Shown here piece after piece: positions 1-8,076 of a stretch of 28,202 nucleotides of DNA. The position numbers and the translations under genes are program-made. Source of the stretch: a virus; IMG/VR virus record IMGVR_UViG_3300030109_005924, positions 7,936 to 36,137 of that record; one strand, given 5' to 3'. How positions within the stretch are numbered: the first letter of the stretch is position 1; every line of letters starts with the position of its first letter. The notes under the pieces are model-generated. The model was not told the DNA's origin. It saw only the letters and a program-made list of their open reading frames with translations, and did no database searches.

Positions 1-492
1 CCTGTATTAGGGCCTATTGGAACATTTTTAGGCTTTTTAGGTGGTGATGTTATAGGAAGAAAGGTAGGAGGTATTGTATCTAATGCATTTGGAGCGAGAC
101 CTTTTGGTAGAATGGTACTGAACGCATTTCCTAATTTAATACCAGAAGAGGCTCGAGCCACTATGCAAGACTTTATAGTACAAAAAGGTACAGTAATGCC
201 TTTTAGCTCTCAAGACGAAGTAATGGGTATGAAGCCAGGAGGAGCTATTAGTCAATTTTTAAGAGATACAGGAATGAGTAAAGAGATAGCTAGCTTACAA
301 AAAACTACTAATAACTATCTAGCTCAGTTAGTCCAGCTTACCAAAGCATTGGTTCAAAAGCCAGGAGGTGGAGGCGGTCCTATACCAAACGTACCTCTTC
401 CACGTAGTAACGAGATGCAAGGAGATCTTTCTGGACCTATATTTTCTGATAACAGGGCGGATTTCACTAACTCAACTTATCACATGGCATAA
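1..492 (+). CDS. Probable tape-measure-like tail protein, C-terminal end (5' partial)
   Basis: The frame is open from the first base, so the gene starts upstream of the window; only about 163 C-terminal residues are seen. The visible N-terminal part is a glycine-rich hydrophobic stretch (GTFLGFLGGDVIGRKVGG type), as often found in tape-measure proteins. It is followed by a segment resembling the usual C-terminus of tail tape-measure proteins (QDEVMGMKPGG), then a short predicted helix and a Gly/Pro-rich tail. The next gene resembles a T4 gp48/gp54 tail-tube cap protein, and in T4 the tape measure gp29 lies directly before gp48, so position supports the call. The internal ATG at 112 is not a likely start because coding continues upstream of it. 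Other large structural proteins with glycine-rich tails cannot be excluded. Confidence 0.5.
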   Translation, partial: PVLGPIGTFLGFLGGDVIGRKVGGIVSNAFGARPFGRMVLNAFPNLIPEEARATMQDFIVQKGTVMPFSSQDEVMGMKPGGAISQFLRDTGMSKEIASLQKTTNNYLAQLVQLTKALVQKPGGGGGPIPNVPLPRSNEMQGDLSGPIFSDNRADFTNSTYHMA

Positions 493-495
493 ATA
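489..495 (+). promoter_or_regulatory. T4-late-type promoter box (ATAAATA)
   Basis: ATAAATA ends 5 nt before the ATG at 501 and overlaps the stop codon of the preceding gene. It matches the core of the T4 late promoter (TATAAATA). The same box and spacing recur before eight other starts in this window. Function is inferred from that recurrence. Confidence 0.6.
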
Positions 496-500
496 TAAGT

Positions 501-2384
501 ATGGCCGACGTCGATAACCCATATAAAGCAGCTGTTTCTCCTACACAGACAGTTCCTGCGTATGACATAGTAAATGATTACGATTGGACGTCATCTCCTG
601 CAGGATCAGACTTAAGAAAAGAGACTCCCTGTGCTTATATAAGAGCATATAAAATGGAGTTCTCGCAGCTACAACAATTTATTGATGGATTTATAAATAT
701 TGCTACTGCTGAAACTAAAGCAAAAAAATTAGGATCGGATCCTGGATTACAGTTTTATAAAGATTTATATAGCTCTAGTAAAGTAATGGCAGATATAAAT
801 TTTCCTTTCTTTTCTGATAGTATAAGAGGTTTTGCTAGTGAATACGCTGATACTTTTTCCGCTATAAGTCAAAGAGGGTCACAATTTTTATTCGGTGAAG
901 GTATTAATAATTTAGGTAATGCTGCTATTGGATCTATAGGTGGCGCAATCGCTGGAGCTAGAGAATTAGGTAATTTAGGAGGTAATGGTATATCAGAAGC
1001 TGTAGCTGGAGGAGCTAATGCAGTAGGTCAATTCGCTGGTAGGGGATTTGAAAAATTAACAGGGTTAAAAATGCCCGGGTTTCAAACTGTTGGTGCACCA
1101 GGTTCTTTTATTGAAACTCCTAAATTTTATCAATATAGCAATACTGATGAAGGGGTAGAAATAGCATTTGTTCTATCTAATACTTTAAATGATTTTCGAT
1201 CTAATAAGGGCTTTAGACAAAATATAAAATTTATAAAAGAGTTTACTATGATGAATAGACCGTATCGTGAAGGAGCTATTGCTATGACCTTTCCAGCTAT
1301 TTATCATATTGAAATACCTGGTTTACGTTACATTGAGTGGGCTTACTTAGAAAACTTTGGTATAGAGTTAATGGGTACAAGAAGAAGAATAGGTAAAGAT
1401 ATTATACCTGAAGCTTACATGTGTAAATTTATATTTAAATCGCTTACTATTGAAGCTGCTAACTTTGTTGAGCAGACTAATCAAGTAGAAGCTTTTGATG
1501 AAGGTGATAGCAGTTATGTTGCGTTAAGAAGGCAATCAGATACAGCTGCTGAGGCTAGACAAGCGGCAGAGAGAGAGGAGCAAAGAAAGAGAAAAGAAGC
1601 TGCTGCTAGACAAGAGGAAATCGAGCAAAAGAGAAAAGATAAAGAGGTGAAAAGGCAACTAGAATCTCCAGCAGTTGGAGATAATACTAGTATTACTCGG
1701 CCGGATGGTACTTTACAAAATACACCGCCACAAATTCCTAATGTTGATGGGGACCCAGTTATACTACCAATAGACGCTACTTTTAGGGGTAGAATACCAG
1801 CAGATCCAAGTCAACGATCTCCTGAACAGCAAGCTTTAGCTGAACAGAATCCTAGTTTAGTAGAAGGTAATTTTGATTCAACTGTATCAGGGGTAGAAAG
1901 AGATTATATTGAAAAACCGAAACAACAAATATTAAATAACTTAAAACCAGGTGCAGAGCCTATATTTGATACTCGGAGTCCAGTTAATATGGATGTTGTA
2001 GAAAGAGAATCAGCTCAGAGAACGCAAGACTTACAAATGGCTAACCGACAGTTTAGACCTAGTGGTATGACTCCAAATGAATTTGATAGAGCTAAAAGAG
2101 AAGCACAAACTCGACTTGATGAATATGATAAGTTCTACGCAGATCAAGAAGAAAGAAAAAGAGCAGAAGCATCTAGACGAAGGAGTGAGATTGCAGATCA
2201 GTCTGATGAACAGGTAAGGGCTAATGAAAGGGCAGCTGAAAGAAGAGAGCAAGCTGAAAGAGCTGCTAGTGAAAAAGCAAAGAGAGAAAAAGAATTACAA
2301 GAAGCTCAACGAAGAATACAAATGGAAAATGTAGGAGGCGGAGCTAACGAGCCTATAGAAGGTACTTTAGGATTTATACCATGA
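501..2384 (+). CDS. Baseplate/tail-tube cap protein, gp48/gp54-like (tentative), with coiled-coil tail
   Basis: This 627-residue protein probably belongs to the central baseplate/tail-tube junction. Residues about 205-330 carry the pattern I associate with gp48/gp54-type tube initiators: a FVLSNT strand, a repeated 'P..Y.IEIPG' element, then IPEAYMCKFIFKSLTIEAANF. Two inserts are unusual. Residues about 132-182 form a glycine-zipper-like stretch (GSIGGAIAGA and similar). Residues about 345-390 and 500-610 are dense in Glu, Arg, Lys and Ala and look like long charged helices or coiled coils. T4 gp48 and gp54 are roughly 320-365 residues, so this version is enlarged. It follows the tape-measure-like gene, as gp48 follows gp29 in T4, and overlaps the gp53-like gene by ATGA. 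No Shine-Dalgarno is visible; a late-type box precedes the start. The family assignment is by pattern and position, not by alignment. Confidence 0.5.
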   Translation: MADVDNPYKAAVSPTQTVPAYDIVNDYDWTSSPAGSDLRKETPCAYIRAYKMEFSQLQQFIDGFINIATAETKAKKLGSDPGLQFYKDLYSSSKVMADINFPFFSDSIRGFASEYADTFSAISQRGSQFLFGEGINNLGNAAIGSIGGAIAGARELGNLGGNGISEAVAGGANAVGQFAGRGFEKLTGLKMPGFQTVGAPGSFIETPKFYQYSNTDEGVEIAFVLSNTLNDFRSNKGFRQNIKFIKEFTMMNRPYREGAIAMTFPAIYHIEIPGLRYIEWAYLENFGIELMGTRRRIGKDIIPEAYMCKFIFKSLTIEAANFVEQTNQVEAFDEGDSSYVALRRQSDTAAEARQAAEREEQRKRKEAAARQEEIEQKRKDKEVKRQLESPAVGDNTSITRPDGTLQNTPPQIPNVDGDPVILPIDATFRGRIPADPSQRSPEQQALAEQNPSLVEGNFDSTVSGVERDYIEKPKQQILNNLKPGAEPIFDTRSPVNMDVVERESAQRTQDLQMANRQFRPSGMTPNEFDRAKREAQTRLDEYDKFYADQEERKRAEASRRRSEIADQSDEQVRANERAAERREQAERAASEKAKREKELQEAQRRIQMENVGGGANEPIEGTLGFIP

Positions 2385-2788
2385 GTTTAACAGGAAAAAC
2401 AGGAAAATATCAGAATGAGATCGATGATCTTAAAGGTCTAGGCTTGGGTAGATATGAAAGAATATTTAAAGTATTTTCAGAAGTAAAAGAAGGTAAGGAA
2501 TTTTATTTTTATAATCTTTTGAACAAGGTTGAATTTCCTTCTAATATTGATTCTAGCTTATTAGATACGTATATAGTACAGAGTAGAGAACCTCTTACTA
2601 CTACATCGTTTAACATATATGGTAATATTCATAGTTGGTGGTTGTTGTTTTTAATGAATAAAGATACTTTAAAATCACGTTTTTACGTTGAAGGAGGCGA
2701 CCAACTTGAATATATACTACCGAGTAAAGTAAGTCTTATTTACCAACAAATAACTAAGTCTACTGTTTTTAATAATAAACATTTTTAA
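2381..2788 (+). CDS. gp53: Baseplate wedge protein, gp53-like
   Basis: This 135-residue protein resembles T4 gp53, a wedge component that joins neighbouring wedges around the hub. The diagnostic element is IYGN followed by WWLLFLMN at residues 79-93, matching the IYGNPQLYWVLLMCN region of T4 gp53. Residues 24-50 (YERIFKVFSEV ... FYFYNLLNKVEF) fit the N-terminal part. The protein is shorter than T4 gp53 (about 196 residues), lacking part of the C-terminal portion. Its ATG overlaps the stop of the upstream gene (ATGA), which suggests translational coupling; a weak AGGA lies 8 nt before the start. The next gene, hub-like, begins 3 nt after its stop. Confidence 0.7.
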   Translation: MSLTGKTGKYQNEIDDLKGLGLGRYERIFKVFSEVKEGKEFYFYNLLNKVEFPSNIDSSLLDTYIVQSREPLTTTSFNIYGNIHSWWLLFLMNKDTLKSRFYVEGGDQLEYILPSKVSLIYQQITKSTVFNNKHF

Positions 2789-2791
2789 ATT

Positions 2792-4351
2792 ATGCCTGGT
2801 GTTAACAAAAAACCAGATCCTAATCACATATTTCCTATCAATGGGAGTGATTTCCTTTGTAAATTTATTTTAAAAGGTTCTAGCAGTTTAGTTAGCACTA
2901 AACCTGGCATAGACTCTATAGGGGTATTGGATTTTTCCAAATCAGCTATAGTTAGTATGGATATAAAAGATAGTTTATTTGAGCCTTTTACATCAGGTAC
3001 TATAACAGTAAATAACCCATTTGATTTTATTGATGATAATGTTAAATTATCTGGTAATGGGGAAGATTTACTAGAAGTAACTTTACTTGATATAGCTGGA
3101 AGAGATAAAGAGGATGATGAACCTCAACCAAATTTAGCTTATCCAGAGCAAGAATTTAGAAGAGAAACTAAAGCTTTAAAGTATAAGTTTGTAGTTTTAG
3201 AAGAGAATAATAATACATCTAAAACTGATAGATCTAATAATTTTAAAACCTATAGTTTAGTTGATCAAAGTTATTTCAAACTTAATCAAAAAATTCCGTA
3301 CGGTAAGAGGTATAACGGATTAGTTGGTGATATAATTCAACAGATTCTAGAAGAGTTTAACTTTGAAATAAATACAGATAAATGGGAACCAGGAAGTCAT
3401 CGTATAGACGTTTTTCCAGAATATATTATACCTCCTAGTACGTTTAGATATTCTGATCTAATAAAATACTTATTAAGAATTTATTACTATGAAGATGGAA
3501 CTGCCGGTCTACCAGTTCAAGGATTTTTAAAACAAGAACGAACTAAGGATATAGATGAGATTGGTAAATTTACTCTTCAACCATTAACTAAAATTTACGA
3601 AGACAATAAAAAATTAGTTGTAGAAGCTTTTGGTGTTCAAGATCTTTCTGATAGTGGAACTGGAGAGCAGAATCCTAATAATCCAGAAGGAGGAAACTCT
3701 GTACCGGTAAATAAATTTACCAATCAACTTAAAAATACTAATTTAACTTCACCTCTAACTAGATTTGCAGATGAATTCTTTATAAATTATACTGTCGATT
3801 CTGTAGACCCAGAAACAGGAGGACATTATAAAGATATAATTCGGTTTGAGGGCGAAGAACAAATAAAAGAAAATTGGATAAAAACATTTGTAGAGTGTTT
3901 TGAATGTATAGGAGGTAGGCCTATTCCTAATTTTTCATTTGATCAAAAAACTACAGAAAAATTTAAACCATATAGAATGCCATTTACTCATGAAAAGGTT
4001 AGAAACTTAGCTATAGCTCAATTAGTATCCAATTTAATATTTTTAAATTTAAATTTAAATTTTGATAATATTGGCGATACCAATAGAAGAGCAGGTACAT
4101 TTATTGATGTCTTTAGAACTAGCTATAGACCAGAAAAAGGTAAGAAGTTAGGATTAACTGATCCTAAACTTTTAGGCAGGTGGTTAGTATGTCAAGTAAG
4201 ACATAGGTTTGTAAAAGATAAATACCAAACAATAGTACAATGTGTAAAAAGTTGTATAGGTCCAGATGACTTTATGCAAAAGCAAATTAAGCAAGTTGAA
4301 AAGGCTACTGAGCAATTTCCATATTTTAATTCTAACATGGCCATAAGTTAA
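2792..4351 (+). CDS. Baseplate hub protein, gp27-like
   Basis: This 519-residue protein has the sequence rhythm of gp27/VgrG-type hub proteins, which form the trimeric ring at the centre of the baseplate. Residues about 45-95 (VSMDIKDSLFEPFTSGTITV, then a GEDLL element) fit the first tube-like domain. A block resembling 'YSLVDQSYFKL...IPYGKRYNGLVGDIIQQILEEF' fits the usual 'dii..il' helix preceding the second domain. The C-terminus ends in a GRWLVCQVRHRFVKDKYQTIV-type strand pair common in such hubs. A low-complexity Asn/Gly/Pro linker at about 281-303 separates N- and C-terminal parts. It is longer than T4 gp27 (391 residues). It lies between gp53-like and a large unknown protein, with only 3 nt after the previous stop and no Shine-Dalgarno. 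No lysozyme domain is seen. Confidence 0.65.
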   Translation: MPGVNKKPDPNHIFPINGSDFLCKFILKGSSSLVSTKPGIDSIGVLDFSKSAIVSMDIKDSLFEPFTSGTITVNNPFDFIDDNVKLSGNGEDLLEVTLLDIAGRDKEDDEPQPNLAYPEQEFRRETKALKYKFVVLEENNNTSKTDRSNNFKTYSLVDQSYFKLNQKIPYGKRYNGLVGDIIQQILEEFNFEINTDKWEPGSHRIDVFPEYIIPPSTFRYSDLIKYLLRIYYYEDGTAGLPVQGFLKQERTKDIDEIGKFTLQPLTKIYEDNKKLVVEAFGVQDLSDSGTGEQNPNNPEGGNSVPVNKFTNQLKNTNLTSPLTRFADEFFINYTVDSVDPETGGHYKDIIRFEGEEQIKENWIKTFVECFECIGGRPIPNFSFDQKTTEKFKPYRMPFTHEKVRNLAIAQLVSNLIFLNLNLNFDNIGDTNRRAGTFIDVFRTSYRPEKGKKLGLTDPKLLGRWLVCQVRHRFVKDKYQTIVQCVKSCIGPDDFMQKQIKQVEKATEQFPYFNSNMAIS

Positions 4352-4352
4352 T

Positions 4353-6419
4353 ATGTCGGTAATAGATAACAAAGTAGAAATTTTACGCTGTTTAGAAAGA
4401 ACTAAAGAGCAGTTTGAGGTTCAATATCAAAAGAATTGTGATGGGAGGAGTAATCAAAAATACCCGGAATACTCTGACGCTGATAAAGAGTTTATGGAAG
4501 AGTATAAGAAGGTATATGAGTTAGGTATAACTCAACTTCAAAGCTTTGTAAATAAGTTAGATGAAGAAGGGGGTGAGATAGATGATTACTCTCTTCTTTA
4601 TTACATGACTCAATTAAGTAATGGACCATATGCAGAACAATTTGACACTTTTTCACAAAATAAAGTAGAACAAGCAGGTGGTAATAGTATCTTCAATAAA
4701 GCCCCCGATAGCCTAGGCTCATTAGCAAATTCGGTCCAAACTAATGCTTCCGTTCCAGTGTTTAGAAGTGAGTCACTAAACACAGGAGCGAGTCTCTTCA
4801 ACAAAAGTCCTATATTTATGCAGGATATATTAGGTGAAGCTGCTAGAGGTACAGCTGATGTTTTTAATTTTAATTTTGAGAGTAGTATCTTTAATGATAA
4901 TACTTTACCGTATATTGATAAGTATCCTAAAGCTCGAGCTAACATAGAAGGAGCTTTAACGTTTGGAGCTTCTCCTTTAGGCTTTACTCAAATTGCTAAT
5001 TTAACTCCTCAATTTTTAACACAAGCATCTGCTATAGCTCAAACTGGGATTCAAGAAGTAATCGGGCAATTAGCTATTAATGCTAATAATGCTATTATAA
5101 ACGGTATTCGTAAGATGGGTAATCTTGATAGTTCAGCTACTGATAGTGTAGTTCAAATTATTACTAATGAAGCTATAGCAACTGCTACTACTTCTAACGT
5201 AGATATAATACAACAAGCAACAGGTCGATTACAATTAGATGGTAGAAATATTACTCTTGAAACGCAAAGAGCCATGGGAGTAATTTCAGAAGAAGCTTAT
5301 GGTGTCATGACATTAGGATCTATTCCTACAGATGGAATTGTAACAGGATTAACTAACGACATAGTACCTTCTTTATCTAAAACCTCTAGAGGTGTAGTTC
5401 AAAACTCTTCTGCATTATTGCTGGAATCAAGTGAAAGTGTTGTATTACAAGCGTATACCCAGTTACAAAATGGTATAAGTATAGCTCTACAAGGCTCACT
5501 TACTCAATTCAAGCAAAGAGACCTTTCTATAAATGCTCGTGTTTTTGATAGTATAGTTGATAACTCTGTAAAAGAACTTGAAACATTTGCTCCATCGGTA
5601 TTAGGGAATTTAGTTAATAATATTGGAGCTGCTATTAATCTTGGACTAGGAGGACCATCTACTTTATTAGGCAGTTTTGCCTCTGGCTTCATAGGAGGTG
5701 TATTTGGAAGCTCGACTCCTAATTATAGTAGACTACCTGTTAATGCATTAGTTTACGGGGAGAATAACTGGGCACCGGGAGTAGCTACAGGTAACTATAT
5801 GCTCAAAGATAATAAGATGCATTCTTTAATTGTAGAGACTTCTAGTTCAATCTTTAGTATATTAGAGCAATTTTTAGGACCCGCTTTTAGATTATTGGTA
5901 TTTAAAAAAACTTATAATTACTTTAATAAAGAAAAAAATAAATCTCGTAACACTACTAACGTTAAAAGGTTATTAAACTTCTTACAGCATGTAAGAAATG
6001 AATCCGGTGATATGGAATTTAAATTACAATGCGAAGAAATAGAAACTTCATTATTAGGTAGTTCTCAATTGCAGTCAGATTTACTAGCTTACAATAGAAA
6101 TGGACCAGTTAATTTATATACTAATGAGGGAAGGTTAGGTAACGTTACAGTTAAAGAAGAAATTAGAGTTGGTAGAGAGTTATACGATGAATTTACTACC
6201 GTGGCAGCTGCTACTGCTCGGTCATTAGAAATAGGTTGTACAGGATACCACATACATAATGAAGATGGAACAACCTACTATATGCCTTGTAGTTCTATGG
6301 AAGATTACCTAACTTTAACAAATCAATTGAAAGAGTCAGTTGATCCTAATAATCCTTTAACAAGTGAAGTAAATTGTTTAACTTCAACTTCAATGGAGGA
6401 TAAAGAACTTACGTATTAA
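4353..6419 (+). CDS. Unrecognised virion protein, likely hub/baseplate-associated
   Basis: I do not recognise a family for this 688-residue protein. The N-terminal about 75 residues are charged and look helical. Residues about 90-400 are rich in Asn, Ala, Ser and Thr with many short predicted helices. Residues about 416-452 form a glycine-zipper-like hydrophobic stretch (IGAAINLGLGGP ... GFIGGVFGSS). The C-terminal third is more globular and contains several Cys residues (for example in GCTGYHIHNEDG and MPCSS). It starts one base after the hub-like gene stops, so it is very likely co-transcribed with the baseplate genes and a structural protein. Its stop codon interlocks with that of the convergent gene at 6416-6676 (shared TTAA). 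There is no Shine-Dalgarno and no late box at its own start. Confidence 0.6.
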   Translation: MSVIDNKVEILRCLERTKEQFEVQYQKNCDGRSNQKYPEYSDADKEFMEEYKKVYELGITQLQSFVNKLDEEGGEIDDYSLLYYMTQLSNGPYAEQFDTFSQNKVEQAGGNSIFNKAPDSLGSLANSVQTNASVPVFRSESLNTGASLFNKSPIFMQDILGEAARGTADVFNFNFESSIFNDNTLPYIDKYPKARANIEGALTFGASPLGFTQIANLTPQFLTQASAIAQTGIQEVIGQLAINANNAIINGIRKMGNLDSSATDSVVQIITNEAIATATTSNVDIIQQATGRLQLDGRNITLETQRAMGVISEEAYGVMTLGSIPTDGIVTGLTNDIVPSLSKTSRGVVQNSSALLLESSESVVLQAYTQLQNGISIALQGSLTQFKQRDLSINARVFDSIVDNSVKELETFAPSVLGNLVNNIGAAINLGLGGPSTLLGSFASGFIGGVFGSSTPNYSRLPVNALVYGENNWAPGVATGNYMLKDNKMHSLIVETSSSIFSILEQFLGPAFRLLVFKKTYNYFNKEKNKSRNTTNVKRLLNFLQHVRNESGDMEFKLQCEEIETSLLGSSQLQSDLLAYNRNGPVNLYTNEGRLGNVTVKEEIRVGRELYDEFTTVAAATARSLEIGCTGYHIHNEDGTTYYMPCSSMEDYLTLTNQLKESVDPNNPLTSEVNCLTSTSMEDKELTY

Positions 6420-6676
6420 ACGTCTCCATTTTCCTCAATCTTCATATCTTCATAAGGCCCCACTACAGTTCTATAATATTCCATCTTACAACATTCTAAT
6501 ACTCCAATCATTTCATTACAGTTAGAATAATTTCTACCAAATGCTCTTAGATAGTTATCAATAAAAACTGTAATTACATAGTTTAACTCTCCAGCATTTT
6601 TAGGTACATAATTAAGACCAGCTACATTAAGCTTTTCTTCTACGTCTTCTCTTTGTGATGGTTTAATGTAAGGCAT
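6416..6676 (-). CDS. Small DUF6899-like conserved protein
   Basis: This 86-residue protein begins MPYIKPSQRE and contains GELNYVIT (residues 29-36), an Asn/Cys-rich turn, a GVLECCKMEYYR helix (58-69) and ends PYEDMK..ENGDV. This pattern matches a widespread small family in T4-like phages and some bacteria that I recall as DUF6899. Its function is unknown. The start overlaps the end of the gp44-like gene by 14 bases on the same strand, so it is the last gene of the dut-gp44 operon and probably translationally coupled to it. Its stop codon interlocks with the stop of the convergent 688-aa gene. The family name is from memory and should be treated as probable. Confidence 0.7.
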   Translation of the reverse strand: MPYIKPSQREDVEEKLNVAGLNYVPKNAGELNYVITVFIDNYLRAFGRNYSNCNEMIGVLECCKMEYYRTVVGPYEDMKIEENGDV

Positions 6677-7589
6677 TTTCTAAATTTACTAAGCATGCAA
6701 ATGCATTTATTTCTTTATCTACTACAAAGGCGCTTTTATAAAGATGATCAGCTATAGTAGCTATAAAGGTTTTCTTTTGAGTATCTGATAAATTACTACC
6801 ATAGACAAAGTTAAGGAAATTACCTAGCAGAGTATCATAATCGCCATGAAACCTATCTTCATTTTCAATAAGATACTTTCTAGCTTCTAGTACTTTCTTA
6901 CTCGCTATCTTTTTGTAGATCGTCTCGAGAAGCTCGTTATCGCTATTAAGGTTAGCAATACACAGCTCTGAATCAATAACGTTCTTTTGAAGTTCATTGA
7001 TCGCCTTCCGTAAATCGGGGAAGTGACGCTTGACGAGTTGGATAAATTTAATCTTTTGTTCATCGGATACTTTAACGTTTTCATTTTTAAGAATATAATA
7101 ACACCGCTTAACTGCTAGTTCGACTACCGGCTTAATATCTAACGCTTGACATCTTGATTGCAAGGCGGGTATAATTTTATGTTTATAGTTAGCTGTAAGA
7201 ATAAACCTGCAGTACTTAGCAAACGTTTCCATTGTATTACGTAGAGCAGCTTGCGCTTGAGCAGTAAGACCGTCAGCTTCATCTAAAATAACAACCTTAA
7301 CTCCTCCATCAAATGACTTTGTTTGCGCGAAGTTAGTAATATTATGCCTGATAGTATCGATACCAGATTCATCAGAAGCATTAATATAGAGATAATTACA
7401 ACCTAAAATATCATTTACTATAACTCTTGCAAGGGTAGTTTTACCGGTACCAGGGTTACCTACAAACAGCAAGTTAGGTATTTCATTTCTAAACTCATTT
7501 ACTATATTACGAGTACGTTCATCTAAGATAATATCATTAAGCTTAGTAGGACGGTATTTTTCTACCCAAATTTTATCAAAATCAATCAT
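6663..7589 (-). CDS. gp44: Sliding-clamp loader large subunit, gp44-like (RFC small-subunit type AAA+ ATPase)
   Basis: This 308-residue protein is an RFC/gp44 clamp-loader ATPase that opens and loads the ring-shaped sliding clamp onto primer-template DNA at the phage replication fork. The N-terminus has the RFC signature WVEKYRPTKLNDI (8-20). The Walker A motif is GNPGTGKT at 44-51 with Lys50. Walker B is VVILDEAD at 99-106. Sensor 1 is around LTAN (131-134), and the SRC motif with the arginine finger is at 145-147. The length agrees with T4 gp44 (319 residues). The gene starts 2 nt after the dut stop and overlaps the next gene by 14 nt. Neither the clamp (gp45) nor the gp62 partner is visible nearby, unlike in T4. 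Codons in roughly 6880-7060 look more GC-rich than the surroundings. Confidence 0.93.
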   Translation of the reverse strand: MIDFDKIWVEKYRPTKLNDIILDERTRNIVNEFRNEIPNLLFVGNPGTGKTTLARVIVNDILGCNYLYINASDESGIDTIRHNITNFAQTKSFDGGVKVVILDEADGLTAQAQAALRNTMETFAKYCRFILTANYKHKIIPALQSRCQALDIKPVVELAVKRCYYILKNENVKVSDEQKIKFIQLVKRHFPDLRKAINELQKNVIDSELCIANLNSDNELLETIYKKIASKKVLEARKYLIENEDRFHGDYDTLLGNFLNFVYGSNLSDTQKKTFIATIADHLYKSAFVVDKEINAFACLVNLENALH

Positions 7590-7591
7590 AA

Positions 7592-8023
7592 TTATTTACC
7601 AGAGGAGCCAAATCCTTTTTCACCTCTAATAGATTCTATAATAGTTCCTTCTGAGACATCAACGTTATAATTTTTATAGACCACAAACTGTGCAATCCTA
7701 TCACCTGCTTTAACTTTGTAATCTATATCTGTATTATTATAAAGTTTAATACCAGCATCACCTCTATACCCCTGGTCAATAATTCCTGGATGAGGTATAA
7801 TTCCATGTTTAAACCCTAACCCAGATCTACCTTCTACCTTCACCCAAAATCCTTGATCTATAAATGCAAACTTTAACCCTACATCTACTACCGCAGAACC
7901 TCTCGCTGGAATTAACTTATCTTCTACTGAAGTTACATCCATTCCAGTATCACTATCATGATTTTTTGAAGGTATAACTGCATCATCATTAGTCTTTTTA
8001 AATTGTAATTTAACCGTAGCCAT
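7592..8023 (-). CDS. dut: dUTP diphosphatase (trimeric dUTPase)
   Basis: The product hydrolyses dUTP to dUMP and pyrophosphate. This keeps uracil out of phage DNA and feeds dTMP synthesis. All five trimeric dUTPase motifs are present. Counting from the upstream Met, they are: motif I DTGMDV at 27-32; motif II GRSG at 67-70; motif III GIIDQGYRG at 82-90 with the catalytic Asp85; motif IV KAGDRIAQFVV at 107-117; and the flexible C-terminal motif V RGEKGFGSSG at 135-144. Two in-frame ATGs lie six bases apart (8029 and 8023). I prefer the inner one, giving MATVK, because the divergent gene at 8077 has the same duplicated-ATG arrangement and its late box fits the inner ATG; the outer start adds only two residues. 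It is the first gene of the minus-strand dut-gp44-DUF6899 operon. Confidence 0.95.
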   Translation of the reverse strand: MATVKLQFKKTNDDAVIPSKNHDSDTGMDVTSVEDKLIPARGSAVVDVGLKFAFIDQGFWVKVEGRSGLGFKHGIIPHPGIIDQGYRGDAGIKLYNNTDIDYKVKAGDRIAQFVVYKNYNVDVSEGTIIESIRGEKGFGSSGK

Positions 8024-8029
8024 ATACAT

Positions 8030-8057
8030 ATAATAAGATATATTGTAAAATATTCAA
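8030..8057 (-). promoter_or_regulatory. Possible sigma70-like promoter for dut
   Basis: Read on the minus strand, TTGAAT (8057-8052) is followed after 16 bp by TATTAT (8035-8030), just upstream of the dut start. In so AT-rich a spacer this match is weak. dut lacks the late-type box found before structural genes, which fits early or middle expression. Confidence 0.25.
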
Positions 8058-8064
8058 GTATAGA

Positions 8065-8071
8065 TTAAATA
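8065..8071 (+). promoter_or_regulatory. T4-late-type promoter box (TTAAATA)
   Basis: TTAAATA ends 5 nt before the inner ATG at 8077, the same spacing as at 501 and 24655. The first base differs from the T4 consensus. It supports the inner start for the following gene and late expression. Confidence 0.5.
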
Positions 8072-8076
8072 TGTAT

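Noticed and set aside
4184-4945. Minus-strand open frames within the hub and 688-aa genes
   Set aside because: They lie fully inside well-supported plus-strand genes, have no recognisable domains and no start signals, and break the operon direction.
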